From DASPLX01 sp035627375 (lineage in GTDB: Bacteria > Pseudomonadota > Gammaproteobacteria > Burkholderiales > Burkholderiaceae_D): a DNA stretch of 64,000 bases. The notes below the pieces were generated by a model. It searched no databases. It was not told the origin of the DNA and saw only the letters and a program-made list of their open reading frames with translations. Position numbers and translations under genes: made by a program. Shown here one piece after another: positions 41,541-51,464 of the stretch; position 1 is the stretch's first letter, and every line of letters starts with the position of its first letter. The stretch spans positions 1 through 64,000 of the forward strand of contig DASPLX010000039.1 in the NCBI GenBank assembly GCA_035627375.1. The letters run 5' to 3'.

Positions 41541-44390
41541 TTACTTCAGGATATTCCCGTCCGCATCGCGATACTCGATCGGCCCGAGCTTCGGATTGCG
41601 CTTCTTGATCTGCGGCTCGATCTTGGCCTTGTCGCCGACGCCGACCACGATCAGGTTTGCCGGCTGCAGATATTTCTTGACGGCCGACTGCACATCCTTG
41701 GCCGTCACCGCCGCGAAGCGCTTGGCCAGGCCGCTGTAGTAGTCGAGGCCGAGATCGTAGAGGTAGACGTTCGACAGGCTGCCGCCGATCGCACGGTTGG
41801 TTTCGAACTGGCCGGGCAGCGACAGGATCTGCGAATTGCGCGCACCCTCCAATTCCTTGGCCGGCATCGGCTTGGCCGCCATCGCCGCGATTTCCTTGAA
41901 GATCTCGCCGACCGATTCTCCGGTCACGTCGGTACGGAAACTGCCGGAGATCGAGAACGGGCCCGGCATGCGGCGATACGAGAAGCCGGAGCGGACGCCG
42001 TAGGTGTAGCCTTTCTGCTCGCGCAGGTTGTTGTTGATGCGGCTCGTGAACAGGCCGCCGAGCGCCGCGTTCATCACCTGCAGCGCCGGATAGTCGGCCG
42101 TCCTGCGCTCGGCGCCCATGGCGATGACGTTCAGCGCGGTTTGCGGGGCGCCGGGCTTGTCGACCAGCACCAGGCGCGCCGCCGTCGGCTTCGCCGCCGC
42201 CGCCGGTTCGGCCTTGACCTCGCCGCCCTTCCAGCCGCCGAACTTGGCCTCGGCCAGCACCTTCAATTCGTCGCGCGTGATCGCTCCCGACACCACGAGC
42301 GCGGCGTTGCCCGGCACGTAATGGCGCTTCCAGAACGAATGCAAATCGTCGGGCTTGATCGATTTGACGGCGGCCTCGGTGCCGATATCGATCTGGCCAT
42401 AGGGATGGCCGCCGCCGAACAAGGCCGCCAGCGCGACCCGGTTCGCCACCGCCGGGGCGCTGTCGCGCATCTGCGCCAGCTCGCCGAGCCGGCTGCTGCG
42501 TTCGCGCTCGACTTCCTCCGCCGGGAAGGTCGGATTGAGCGCGACGTCCGCCAGCAGATCCAGCACCCGGCCGAAATTGCGCTGCAAGGCCATCACCTGC
42601 ACGCGCGAGCCGTCCGCCACCGAGCCGGTGCCGAGGAAGGCGCCGAGCTGCGCCACTTCGTCGGCGATCTGCAGCGCCGAACGATGCTTGGTGCCCTGCT
42701 CCAGCATGGCCGCCGTGAAACTGGCCAGGCCCGGCTTGTCGACCGGGTTCGCGGCCGAGCCCGATTTGACGACGAGTTCCGCGGCGACCAGCGGCAGCGC
42801 CGGGTTGTGATAGTGAATCACCGTCAAGCCGTTCGGCAGCGTGAAGGCGTCGCCCTTGGGCAGCGTCACGGCCTTGAGCGGCTCGGCCGCCGGTTTCTTC
42901 TTGCGCCAGGCCTCGTCGGCATTCAAGGCCATGGTGCCGGTGCCGGGCGCGACCTTCTTCGCGGGCGGCGTCGGCACTTCCGGTCCGAGCTCCTTCTGGC
43001 CCGGCACGCCGTGCACGACGGCGCGCGCGCTGTTCTTCAATTGCGCCGCGGCGACGCGCTGGATATCGGCGGCGCTCACCTTGCGATAGCGCTCGATATC
43101 CTGGGGCAGATAGCCGGGATCGCCGAGGTATTGGTTGTAGTAGTTGAGCTGGTTGGCCAGGCCCGAGCCGCCGAGTTTCTCGATCTGGGTGATCATGGCG
43201 GTTTCGATGGTGTTGCGGGCGCGCTCGAGTTCCTGCTCGGTCGGCGGCGCGGTGCGCAACAGTTCCAGTTCCTCGTCGATCGCCGCTTCGATTTCCTGGG
43301 CCGTATGGCCGGGGCGGGCCGTCACGTCGACGATGAACATCGACGTCAGCGTCGCCGAGTATTGCACGGCGCTGACATCCTGCGCGATCTGCTTTTCATA
43401 TACCAGCTTCTTGTACAGCCGGCTCGACTTGCCGCCGGCCAGAATCTGCGCCGCCATGCTCAATTCGGCGTCGCCTTCCTTGAAGGCCGGCGAGGTCAGC
43501 CATCCCATGAATACGCGCGGCAGCTCGACCCGGTCGTGCACGACGGCGCGGCGCTCCGTCGTGATCGGCGGCGTGACCACCTTCAGCGCCGGCACGTCCT
43601 CGCCGCGCTTGAAGCCGCCGAAATATTTTGCGACCAGCGCGCGGGTCTTGGCCTTGTCGATATCGCCGGCGATGACCAGGCTGGCATTGTTCGGACGGTA
43701 GTAACGCATGAAGAAGCGCTTGATGTCGTCGAGCTTGGCGGCCTGGATATCGGCGTGGGAACCGATCACGCTCGCATAGTAGGGATGGTTCTTGGGGAAC
43801 AGCTGATGGAACAGCGCTTCCTCGACGATGCCGTAAGGACGGTTCTCGACGCTCTGGCGGCGCTCGTTGCGCACCACGTCCTGCTGGTTGGAAAGCGCAG
43901 TCTGATCGAGCACGTCGAGCAGATAGCCCATGCGGTCGGAATGGATCCACAAGGCGAGTTCGAGCTGGTTGGACGGCACCGTATCGTAGTAATTGGTGCG
44001 ATCGAAATCGGTGCTGCCGTTGGAGTCGGTGACGCCGGCGCTTTCCAGCAGCTTGTCGGCCATGCCGCGCGGAATATGCTTGCTGGCCGCGAACATCATG
44101 TGCTCGAACAGGTGCGCGAAGCCGGTCAGGCCCGGTTCTTCATTCGCGGCGCCGACGTGGTACCAGATGTTGACGGCGGCGATCGGCAAGCGATGATCCT
44201 CAACCAGGATCACGTCGAGTCCGTTGGGCAGCGTGTATTTCTCGTAGGCGATGTGCGGCAGCGCGGCGCTTGCCGTCGCGGCGGCGGCGGGGGTCGCGGT
44301 AGTCGCGGCATCGGCGGCGAAAGTCGGTGTCGTCGTGCCGTAAATCGCGAACAGCAGGGCGGGCAGAACCAGCAGCTTGCGGGCTTTCAT
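41541..44390 (-). CDS. M16 family zinc protease (insulinase/pitrilysin type), two halves
   Basis: A 949-residue protein with a signal peptide (MKARKLLVLPALLFAIYGTT..., about 25 residues) and an Ala/Thr-rich linker. The first half holds the inverted zinc motif HLFEH (His93, Glu96, His97); the second half has the M16 fold without that motif, as usual in fused members. It is probably periplasmic and degrades small proteins or peptides. It lies 75 bases after prpE on the same strand and may be read through from it; no link in function is implied. Confidence 0.92.
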   Translation of the reverse strand: MKARKLLVLPALLFAIYGTTTPTFAADAATTATPAAAATASAALPHIAYEKYTLPNGLDVILVEDHRLPIAAVNIWYHVGAANEEPGLTGFAHLFEHMMFAASKHIPRGMADKLLESAGVTDSNGSTDFDRTNYYDTVPSNQLELALWIHSDRMGYLLDVLDQTALSNQQDVVRNERRQSVENRPYGIVEEALFHQLFPKNHPYYASVIGSHADIQAAKLDDIKRFFMRYYRPNNASLVIAGDIDKAKTRALVAKYFGGFKRGEDVPALKVVTPPITTERRAVVHDRVELPRVFMGWLTSPAFKEGDAELSMAAQILAGGKSSRLYKKLVYEKQIAQDVSAVQYSATLTSMFIVDVTARPGHTAQEIEAAIDEELELLRTAPPTEQELERARNTIETAMITQIEKLGGSGLANQLNYYNQYLGDPGYLPQDIERYRKVSAADIQRVAAAQLKNSARAVVHGVPGQKELGPEVPTPPAKKVAPGTGTMALNADEAWRKKKPAAEPLKAVTLPKGDAFTLPNGLTVIHYHNPALPLVAAELVVKSGSAANPVDKPGLASFTAAMLEQGTKHRSALQIADEVAQLGAFLGTGSVADGSRVQVMALQRNFGRVLDLLADVALNPTFPAEEVERERSSRLGELAQMRDSAPAVANRVALAALFGGGHPYGQIDIGTEAAVKSIKPDDLHSFWKRHYVPGNAALVVSGAITRDELKVLAEAKFGGWKGGEVKAEPAAAAKPTAARLVLVDKPGAPQTALNVIAMGAERRTADYPALQVMNAALGGLFTSRINNNLREQKGYTYGVRSGFSYRRMPGPFSISGSFRTDVTGESVGEIFKEIAAMAAKPMPAKELEGARNSQILSLPGQFETNRAIGGSLSNVYLYDLGLDYYSGLAKRFAAVTAKDVQSAVKKYLQPANLIVVGVGDKAKIEPQIKKRNPKLGPIEYRDADGNILK

Positions 44391-44465
44391 CCAGGGCCTC
44401 CAGGCAAAAGAAACAATCCGCGAGGATAGACCCGGATGAAGGGATTGACAAGCAGCGGCCGGCTC

Positions 44466-46355
44466 CTATGACGCGATCGCCTGCTTGATCTGCTGCAAGG
44501 AGGATGGATCCTCGAGCGTGGTCAGGTCGCCCGGATCGCGGCCTTCGCAGATCGCCTGGATCGAACGGCGCAGCAGCTTGCCGGAGCGCGTCTTCGGCAG
44601 GAGCGAAACGAAATGCACGCGCGATGGCCGCGCCACCGCGCCGAGCTGGCGGTCGACCACGCCCATGATCTCGGCTTCGAGCGCCTTGCGGGCTTCTGGC
44701 GTCGCGGCGGCCTCGCCATTCCTGAGGATCGCGAAAGCGACGGCCGCCTGCCCTTTCAGCTTGTCCTCGACGCCGACGACCGCGACTTCCGACACGTTCG
44801 CGTGGCTCGAGATGCTTTCCTCGATCTCGCGCGTGCCGAGGCGATGGCCGGCAACGTTGATGACGTCGTCGGTGCGGCCGAGGATGAAGTAATAACCGTC
44901 GGCATCGCGGATGCCCCAGTCGAAGGTCGAATACGCCTGCTCGGCGGCGAAATTGTTCCAGTAAGTCTTCACGAAGCGCTCGTCGTCGCCGTACACGGTT
45001 TGCATGCAGCCGGGCGGCAGCGGTCCCTTGATGGCGACCACGCCTTTTTCGTTCGGGCCGCACTCCGCGCCGGTCGCTTCATCGAGCAGCCTGACGTCGT
45101 AGCCGGCCATCGGAATGCCGGGGCTGCCGGGCCGGGTCGGCAAGTCTTCCACGCCCTTGGCGATGGACAGGATCGGCCAGCCGGTCTCGGTTTGCCAGTA
45201 ATTGTCGATAACCGGCACGCCGAGTTCCGCCGAGATCCATTGCGAAGTCGGCTCGTCGAGCGGCTCGCCCGCGAGGTACAGCGCCTTGAGCGACGACAAG
45301 TCGTACTTGCGCATGAATTCGGTCGGATGCTTCTTCAGCACGCGCACCGCGGTCGGCGCCGAGAACATGCGCGTGACCTGGTATTTTTCGACGATGCGCC
45401 ACCAGATGCCGGCGTCGGGCCGGATCGGCAGACCTTCGTACATCACCGTCGCCATGCCGGCGATCAGGGGGCCGTAGACGATATAGGAATGGCCGACGAC
45501 CCAGCCGATGTCCGAGGTCGAGAAATACGTCTCGCCGGGATTGCCGCAGAAGATGTGCTTCATCGATGCGGCCAATGCAACCGCGTAGCCGCCGACATCG
45601 CGCTGCACGCCTTTCGGCTTGCCGGTCGTGCCGGAGGTATAGAGGATGTAGGAGGTCTCGTTCGATTCGAGCCACGTCACCAGCACGTCGGCGTGCAGGT
45701 GACGTTGGCGCAATGCCGCGTAGTCGAGGTCGCGGCCGGCAATCTTGTCCATCGGCGCCAGGCCGCGATCGACCAGCAGCACGGCGGGCGGCTTATGCGC
45801 GGCGAGTCCGATCGCCTCGTCGAGCAAGGGTTTGTAGGCTATCGTCTTGCCGCCGCGCGAACCGGCGTCGGCGGAGACGATCAGCTTGGGCTTGGCGTCG
45901 TCGATGCGCATGGCCAGGCTGTTCGCCGCGAAACCGCCGAACACGACCGAGTGGATGGCGCCGATGCGCGCGCAGGCCAGCATCGCGAACGCCGCTTCGG
46001 CGATCATCGGCATGTAGATCAGCACGCGGTCGCCGCGCCCGACGCCGAGCGATTGCATCATGGCCGCGGCGCGCATCACTTCGGCTTGCAGTTCGGCGAA
46101 GGTATAGACCTTTTCCGTATCGGTTTCGGTGGAGATGGCGATCAATGCCGGCTTGTCGGCTTGCGTCTTCGCCCAGCGGTCGACGGCGTTGTGGCAGAGA
46201 TTGGTCTTGCCGCCGACGAACCATTTGGCGAACGGCGGCTTCGAATAATCGAGCACCTGGGAAAACGGTTCGATCCAGTCGATCGCCTTGGCCTCGCGCG
46301 CCCAGAAGGCTTGCGGGTCGTCGATCGATTGCCGATAGAAGCTTGCGTAATTCAT
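44466..46355 (-). CDS. prpE: Propionate--CoA ligase
   Basis: A 629-residue acyl-CoA synthetase. SYILYTSGTTGKPKGVQRD is the AMP-binding motif, NYWQTETGWPI and DVINVAGHRLGTREIE the other core motifs, and the C-terminal TRSGKLLRRSIQ carries the acylatable Lys. It makes propionyl-CoA for the methylcitrate cycle. The start at 46355 (MNYASFYRQSIDDP) has GGAG upstream. A strong terminator separates it from prpF, so it probably has its own promoter. Confidence 0.95.
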   Translation of the reverse strand: MNYASFYRQSIDDPQAFWAREAKAIDWIEPFSQVLDYSKPPFAKWFVGGKTNLCHNAVDRWAKTQADKPALIAISTETDTEKVYTFAELQAEVMRAAAMMQSLGVGRGDRVLIYMPMIAEAAFAMLACARIGAIHSVVFGGFAANSLAMRIDDAKPKLIVSADAGSRGGKTIAYKPLLDEAIGLAAHKPPAVLLVDRGLAPMDKIAGRDLDYAALRQRHLHADVLVTWLESNETSYILYTSGTTGKPKGVQRDVGGYAVALAASMKHIFCGNPGETYFSTSDIGWVVGHSYIVYGPLIAGMATVMYEGLPIRPDAGIWWRIVEKYQVTRMFSAPTAVRVLKKHPTEFMRKYDLSSLKALYLAGEPLDEPTSQWISAELGVPVIDNYWQTETGWPILSIAKGVEDLPTRPGSPGIPMAGYDVRLLDEATGAECGPNEKGVVAIKGPLPPGCMQTVYGDDERFVKTYWNNFAAEQAYSTFDWGIRDADGYYFILGRTDDVINVAGHRLGTREIEESISSHANVSEVAVVGVEDKLKGQAAVAFAILRNGEAAATPEARKALEAEIMGVVDRQLGAVARPSRVHFVSLLPKTRSGKLLRRSIQAICEGRDPGDLTTLEDPSSLQQIKQAIAS

Positions 46356-46444
46356 CGCGGTCTCCGGAGGACTGTGTTGCACGGCCGATGGTGATGACGG
46401 CAGTGTGATGGGCGAGGCTTACTCTGCCCTGACGCCGGTCGTAA

Positions 46445-46478
46445 AAAAAGCGCAACGGCGAATGCGGTTGCGCTTTTT
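46445..46478. terminator. Terminator between prpF and prpE
   Basis: AAAAAGCGCAAC/GTTGCGCTTTTT, a 12-bp stem with a 10-nt loop, flanked by A and T runs. It should end transcripts from prpBC-acnD-prpF before prpE. Confidence 0.85.
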
Positions 46479-46496
46479 CATGGCCGGCGCCGCGCC

Positions 46497-47687
46497 CTAA
46501 CAAACATCTCCGGGCACGCGCACCCAGCCCTCCATCAGCACCCGCGCGCTGCGGCTCATGATGGCCTTGGTCACGCTCCACTCGCCGTCGGCCTTGGCCG
46601 CTTCCGCGCCGACCCGCAAGGTGCCGGAGGGATGGCCGAAGCGCACGGCACTGCGTTCGCCGCCGCCGGCAGCCAGGTTCACCAACGTGCCCGGTATTGC
46701 CGCCGCGGTGCCGATGGCCACCGCCGCCGTGCCCATCATGGCGTGATGCAGCTTGCCCATGGAGAGCGCGCGCACGAGCAGGTCGATGTCGCCGGCCGCC
46801 ACCTTCTTGCCGCTGGAGGCGACGTAATCGGCCGGCTTCGCGACGAACGCGACCTTGGGCGTATGCTGGCGCTTGGCGGCCTCATCGAGATTCTTGATGA
46901 GGCCCATGCGCAGCGCGCCGTAGGCGCGGATCGTCTCGAACATGACCAGCGCCTCGGGATTGCCGTTGATGTCGTCCTGCAGCTCGGTGCCGGTATAGCC
47001 GATCGCGTCCGCGTTCACGAAGATGGTCGGAATGCCGGCATTGATCATCGTCGCCTTGAGCGTGCCGACACCGGGGACCTCCAGGTCGTCGACCAGGTTC
47101 CCGGTCGGGAACATGGATCCGCCCGCGCCTTCTTCTTCCGCGGCCGGGTCCATGAATTCGAGCTGGACTTCGGCCGCCGGGAAAGTCACGCCGTCGAGTT
47201 CGAAGTCGCCGGTCTCCTGCACCTCGCCGCCGGCCATCGGCACGTGCGCGACGATGGTCTTGCCGATGTTGGCTTGCCAGATGCGCACGGTCGCGATGCC
47301 GTCCTGCGGCACGCGGCTTGCATCGACCAGCCCGCTGCCGATGGCGAACGAACCCACGGCGGCGGAGAGATTGCCGCAGTTGCCGCTCCAGTCGACGAAC
47401 GGTCTGTCGATGGAGACCTGGCCGAACAGGTAATCGACGTCATGGTCGGGACGGCTGCTCTTGGACACGATCACCGCCTTGCTGGTGCTGGAGGTGGCGC
47501 CGCCCATGCCGTCGATCTGCTTGCCGTACGGGTCCGGGCTGCCGATCACGCGCAGCAGCAGCGCATCGCGCGCCGCGCCCGGCTCTTGCGCGGCCGGCGG
47601 CAGGTCCTGCAGCCGGAAGAACACGCCCTTGCTGGTGCCGCCGCGCATGTAGGTGGCGGGGATCCTGATTTGAGGTAGATGCGCCAT
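46497..47687 (-). CDS. prpF: 2-Methylaconitate isomerase PrpF
   Basis: A 396-residue protein of the diaminopimelate-epimerase fold. It converts the trans-2-methylaconitate made by AcnD into the cis isomer. PATYMRGGTSKGVFF near the N-terminus and DWSGNCGNLSAAVG (with a catalytic Cys) are the family marks. The start at 47687 gives the usual MAHLPQIRIP; an ATG six bases earlier is also possible. It lies directly after acnD. Confidence 0.95.
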   Translation of the reverse strand: MAHLPQIRIPATYMRGGTSKGVFFRLQDLPPAAQEPGAARDALLLRVIGSPDPYGKQIDGMGGATSSTSKAVIVSKSSRPDHDVDYLFGQVSIDRPFVDWSGNCGNLSAAVGSFAIGSGLVDASRVPQDGIATVRIWQANIGKTIVAHVPMAGGEVQETGDFELDGVTFPAAEVQLEFMDPAAEEEGAGGSMFPTGNLVDDLEVPGVGTLKATMINAGIPTIFVNADAIGYTGTELQDDINGNPEALVMFETIRAYGALRMGLIKNLDEAAKRQHTPKVAFVAKPADYVASSGKKVAAGDIDLLVRALSMGKLHHAMMGTAAVAIGTAAAIPGTLVNLAAGGGERSAVRFGHPSGTLRVGAEAAKADGEWSVTKAIMSRSARVLMEGWVRVPGDVC

Positions 47688-47689
47688 GA

Positions 47690-50290
47690 TCATGCCGCCT
47701 TCGCCGATGACGACGCCAGGAAGTCTTGCGCGAAACGCTGCAGCACGCCGCCCGCTTCATAGATCGAGACTTCCTCGGCGGTATCGAGACGGCAGGTCAC
47801 CGGCACTTCGACGCGCTCGCCGTTCTTGCGATGGATCACGAGCGTAAGATCGGCGCGCGGCTTGCGCTCGCCGATCACGTCGAAGGTCTCGGTGCCGTCG
47901 ACGCCCAAGGTCAGGCGATTGACGCCCGGCTTGAACTCCAGCGGCAGCACGCCCATGCCGATCAGGTTGGTGCGATGGATGCGCTCGAAGCCCTCGGCCA
48001 CGATCGCTTCCACGCCCGCCAGGCGCACGCCCTTGGCCGCCCAGTCGCGCGACGAGCCCTGGCCATAGTCGGCGCCGGCGATGATGATCAGCGGCTGCTT
48101 GCGTTCCATGTAAGTCTCGATCGCTTCCCACATGCGCGTGATCTTGCCTTCCGGCTCGATGCGCGCGAGCGAACCCTTCTTGACCTTGCCGTCCACGACT
48201 ACCATTTCGTTCATGAGCGTCGGATTGGCGAAGGTGGCGCGCTGCGCGGTGAGGTGGTCGCCGCGATGCGTCGCATAAGAATTGAAGTCTTCCTCCGGCA
48301 AGCCCATTTTCGCCAGGTACTCGCCGGCGGCGCTGTCGGCCAGGATCGCGTTCGACGGCGACAGATGGTCGGTGGTGATGTTGTCGCCCAGCACCGCCAG
48401 CGGACGCATGCCCTTGAGCGTGCGCTCGCCCGCGAGCGCGCCTTCCCAATACGGCGGACGGCGGATGTAGGTGCTTTGCGGGCGCCAGTCGTACAACGGA
48501 CTGACCGACGCGGCCGATTCTCCCTTCTTCTCGAACATCGGGATGTAGACCTTGCGGAACTGCTCCGGCTTCACGCTCGAGGCGACGATGGCATCGATCT
48601 CTTCATCCGACGGCCACAGGTCCTTCAGCGTGATCGGCTTGCCGCTCGCATCGGTGCCGAAGGCATCGCGCTCGATGTCGAAGCGGACCGTGCCGGCGAT
48701 CGCATAGGCCACGACCAGCGGCGGCGATGCCAGGAAGGCTTGCTTCGCATACGGATGGATGCGGCCGTCGAAGTTGCGGTTGCCGGACAGGACGGCGGTC
48801 GCGTAGAGATCGCGCTCGATGATCTCTTGCTGGATCGCCGGATCGAGCGCGCCGGACATGCCGTTGCACGTGGTGCAGGCGAAGGCGACGATGCCGAAGC
48901 CGAGCTTTTCCAGTTCGGTCTTCAAGCCGGATTCTTCAAGATACAGGGCGACCGCCTTGGAGCCCGGCGCCAGCGAAGTCTTCACCCATGGCTTGCGCAC
49001 CAGGCCGAGACGGTTGGCGTTGCGCGCCAGCAGGCCGGCCGCGATCACGTTGCGCGGGTTGCTGGTATTGGTGCAGCTGGTGATCGCCGCGATGATCACG
49101 GCGCCGTCCGGCATCCGGCCGGGGACTTCTTCCCACTTGCCGGCGATGCCCTTGGCGGCGAGCTCCGTGGTCGCGACGCGCGCATGCGGATTGGACGGGC
49201 CTGCCATGTTGCGCACCACGCTCGACAGGTCGAACCGCAGCACGCGCTCGTACTGCGCGTTCTTCAGCGTGTCGGACCAGAGCCCGGCTTCCTTGGCATA
49301 GATCTCGACCAGCTTCACGTCGTCGTCGGAGCGGCCGGTGAGCTTCAGGTAATCGAGCGTCTGCTGGTCGATCGAGAACATCGCCGCCGTGGCGCCGTAC
49401 TCGGGCGCCATGTTGGAGATGGTCGCGCGGTCGCCCAGGGTCAGCGACGCCGCGCCCTCGCCGTAGAACTCGAGATAGGCGCCGACCACCTTCGACTTGC
49501 GCAGGAACTCGGTGAGCGCCAGCACGATGTCGGTGGCGGTGATGCCCGGCTGGCGCTTGCCCGAGAGCTCCACGCCGACGATTTCCGGCAGACGCATCCA
49601 GGAAGCGCGGCCCAGCATGACGTTTTCCGCTTCGAGGCCGCCGACGCCGACGGCGATCACGCCCAGGGCGTCGACATGCGGCGTATGGCTGTCGGTGCCG
49701 ACCAGCGTATCGGGGAAAGCCACGCCGTCTTGCGCATGGATGACCGGCGACATCTTCTCCAGGTTGATCTGATGCATGATGCCGTTGCCGGCCGGGATCA
49801 CGTCCACGTTCTTGAACGCCAGCTTGGTCCAGTCGATGAAGTGGAAGCGGTCCTCGTTGCGGCGGTCTTCGATCGCACGGTTCTTTTCGAAGGCTTGCGG
49901 ATCGTAGCCGCCGCACTCGACGGCCAGCGAGTGATCGACGATCAGCTGCACCGGCACGACCGGATTGACCTTGGCCGGATCGCCGCCCTGCTCGGCGATC
50001 GCGTCGCGCAGGCCGGCCAGATCGACCAGCGCGGTCTGGCCGAGGATGTCGTGACAGACCACGCGCGCCGGGAACCACGGGAAGTCGCGCTCGCGCTTGA
50101 CTTCGATGATCTGCTTCAGGCAGTCGGCGAGAATGGCGGGGTCGCAACGGCGCACCAGGTTCTCGGCATGCACGCGCGAGGTATAGGGCAGCTTGTCCCA
50201 GGCGCCGGGCTGGATCGCTTCGACCGCGGCGCGCGCGTCGAAGTAATCCAGTTGCGTGCCGGGCAAGGGTTTGCGGTAGGCGGTGTTCAT
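47690..50290 (-). CDS. acnD: 2-Methylcitrate dehydratase (aconitase-type) AcnD
   Basis: An 866-residue iron-sulfur dehydratase. The 4Fe-4S cysteines are in ITSCTNTSNPRN (near 410) and FACTTCNGMSG (near 475-485); GADYGQGSSRDWAAKGVRLAGV is the C-terminal swivelling domain. It dehydrates 2-methylcitrate to 2-methylaconitate and with PrpF replaces PrpD. Length is as in AcnD, slightly shorter than AcnA. Its start lies directly after the prpC stop, with no spacing. Confidence 0.96.
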   Translation of the reverse strand: MNTAYRKPLPGTQLDYFDARAAVEAIQPGAWDKLPYTSRVHAENLVRRCDPAILADCLKQIIEVKRERDFPWFPARVVCHDILGQTALVDLAGLRDAIAEQGGDPAKVNPVVPVQLIVDHSLAVECGGYDPQAFEKNRAIEDRRNEDRFHFIDWTKLAFKNVDVIPAGNGIMHQINLEKMSPVIHAQDGVAFPDTLVGTDSHTPHVDALGVIAVGVGGLEAENVMLGRASWMRLPEIVGVELSGKRQPGITATDIVLALTEFLRKSKVVGAYLEFYGEGAASLTLGDRATISNMAPEYGATAAMFSIDQQTLDYLKLTGRSDDDVKLVEIYAKEAGLWSDTLKNAQYERVLRFDLSSVVRNMAGPSNPHARVATTELAAKGIAGKWEEVPGRMPDGAVIIAAITSCTNTSNPRNVIAAGLLARNANRLGLVRKPWVKTSLAPGSKAVALYLEESGLKTELEKLGFGIVAFACTTCNGMSGALDPAIQQEIIERDLYATAVLSGNRNFDGRIHPYAKQAFLASPPLVVAYAIAGTVRFDIERDAFGTDASGKPITLKDLWPSDEEIDAIVASSVKPEQFRKVYIPMFEKKGESAASVSPLYDWRPQSTYIRRPPYWEGALAGERTLKGMRPLAVLGDNITTDHLSPSNAILADSAAGEYLAKMGLPEEDFNSYATHRGDHLTAQRATFANPTLMNEMVVVDGKVKKGSLARIEPEGKITRMWEAIETYMERKQPLIIIAGADYGQGSSRDWAAKGVRLAGVEAIVAEGFERIHRTNLIGMGVLPLEFKPGVNRLTLGVDGTETFDVIGERKPRADLTLVIHRKNGERVEVPVTCRLDTAEEVSIYEAGGVLQRFAQDFLASSSAKAA

Positions 50291-51445
50291 TTACTTGCGT
50301 TCCTTGATCGGGACGAACTTGAGATCTTCCGGACCGACGTAGTTGGCGCTCGGGCGGATGATCTTGTTGTCGATGCGCTGCTCGATGATGTGCGCGGCCC
50401 AGCCGGAGGTGCGCGAGATCACGAACAGCGGCGTGAACATCGCGGTCGGCACGCCCATCATGTGGTACGAGACGGCCGAGAACCAGTCGAGGTTCGGGAA
50501 CATTTTCTTGACGTCCCACATCACGGCTTCGAGGCGGTCGGCGATGTCGAACATTTTCATCGAGCCGGCTTCGGCCGACAGCTTGCGCGCCACTTCCTTG
50601 ATCACCTTGTTGCGCGGATCGGAAATGGTGTAGACCGGATGGCCGAAACCGATGATGACTTCCTTGTTCTCGACGCGGCGGCGGATGTCGGCTTCCGCCT
50701 CGTCCGGATTCTCGTAGCGCTTCTGGATCTCGAACGCCACCTCGTTGGCGCCGCCGTGCTTCGGGCCGCGCAAGGCGCCGATCGCGCCGGTGACGGCGGA
50801 ATACATGTCGGAACCGGTGCCCGAGATCACGCGGCCGGTGAAGGTCGAGGCGTTGAATTCGTGCTCGGCGTACAGGATCAGCGAGGTATGCATCGACTTT
50901 TCCCACAGCGCCGACGGCTTCTCGCCGTGCAGCAGGTGCAGGAAGTGGCCGCCGATCGAGTCGTCGTCGGTCTCGACCTCGATGCGCTTGCCGTTGTGGC
51001 TGAAGTGATACCAGTAAAGCAGCATGGAACCGAGCGAGGCCATCAGGCGGTCGGCGATGTCGCGCGCGCCCGGCGTGTTGTGGTCGTCCTTCTCTGGCAG
51101 CACGCAGCCGAGCGCGGAGACGCCGGTGCGCATCACGTCCATCGGATGCGACGACGCCGGCAGCATCTCCAGCACGGCCTTCACATTGGCGGGAATGCCG
51201 CGCAGCGCTTTCAGCTTGGCCTTGTAGCCTTTCAGCTCGGCGGCGGTCGGCAGCTTGCCGTGCACCAGCAGGTAGGCGATCTCTTCGAATTCGCAGGCGT
51301 CGGCCACGTCGAGAATGTCGTAGCCGCGATAGTGCAGATCGTTGCCGGTCTTGCCGACGGTGCACAGCGCGGTGTTGCCGGCGGCAACGCCGGACAGGGC
51401 GACGGATTTCTTGGGCTTGAAGGCGGTGGCTTGTTGGTCGCTCAT
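50291..51445 (-). CDS. prpC: 2-Methylcitrate synthase
   Basis: A 384-residue citrate-synthase-fold enzyme that condenses propionyl-CoA with oxaloacetate. GFGHPVYTISDPR has the active-site His, and KHGGANEVAFEIQKRYENPDEAE, with the TFTGRVISGTGSDMYSAV segment before it, is typical of methylcitrate rather than citrate synthases. Nineteen bases separate it from prpB upstream. Confidence 0.95.
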   Translation of the reverse strand: MSDQQATAFKPKKSVALSGVAAGNTALCTVGKTGNDLHYRGYDILDVADACEFEEIAYLLVHGKLPTAAELKGYKAKLKALRGIPANVKAVLEMLPASSHPMDVMRTGVSALGCVLPEKDDHNTPGARDIADRLMASLGSMLLYWYHFSHNGKRIEVETDDDSIGGHFLHLLHGEKPSALWEKSMHTSLILYAEHEFNASTFTGRVISGTGSDMYSAVTGAIGALRGPKHGGANEVAFEIQKRYENPDEAEADIRRRVENKEVIIGFGHPVYTISDPRNKVIKEVARKLSAEAGSMKMFDIADRLEAVMWDVKKMFPNLDWFSAVSYHMMGVPTAMFTPLFVISRTSGWAAHIIEQRIDNKIIRPSANYVGPEDLKFVPIKERK

Positions 51446-51464
51446 GTGTTATCTCCCGAATGAA

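Noticed and set aside
41523..44429. A 968-codon open frame on the plus strand
   Set aside because: It is antisense to the M16 protease gene and has no motif or sensible start.
47726..51463. A 1245-codon open frame on the plus strand
   Set aside because: It lies opposite acnD and prpC, has the Arg/Asp/His-rich composition of an antisense frame in GC-rich DNA, and shows no domain.
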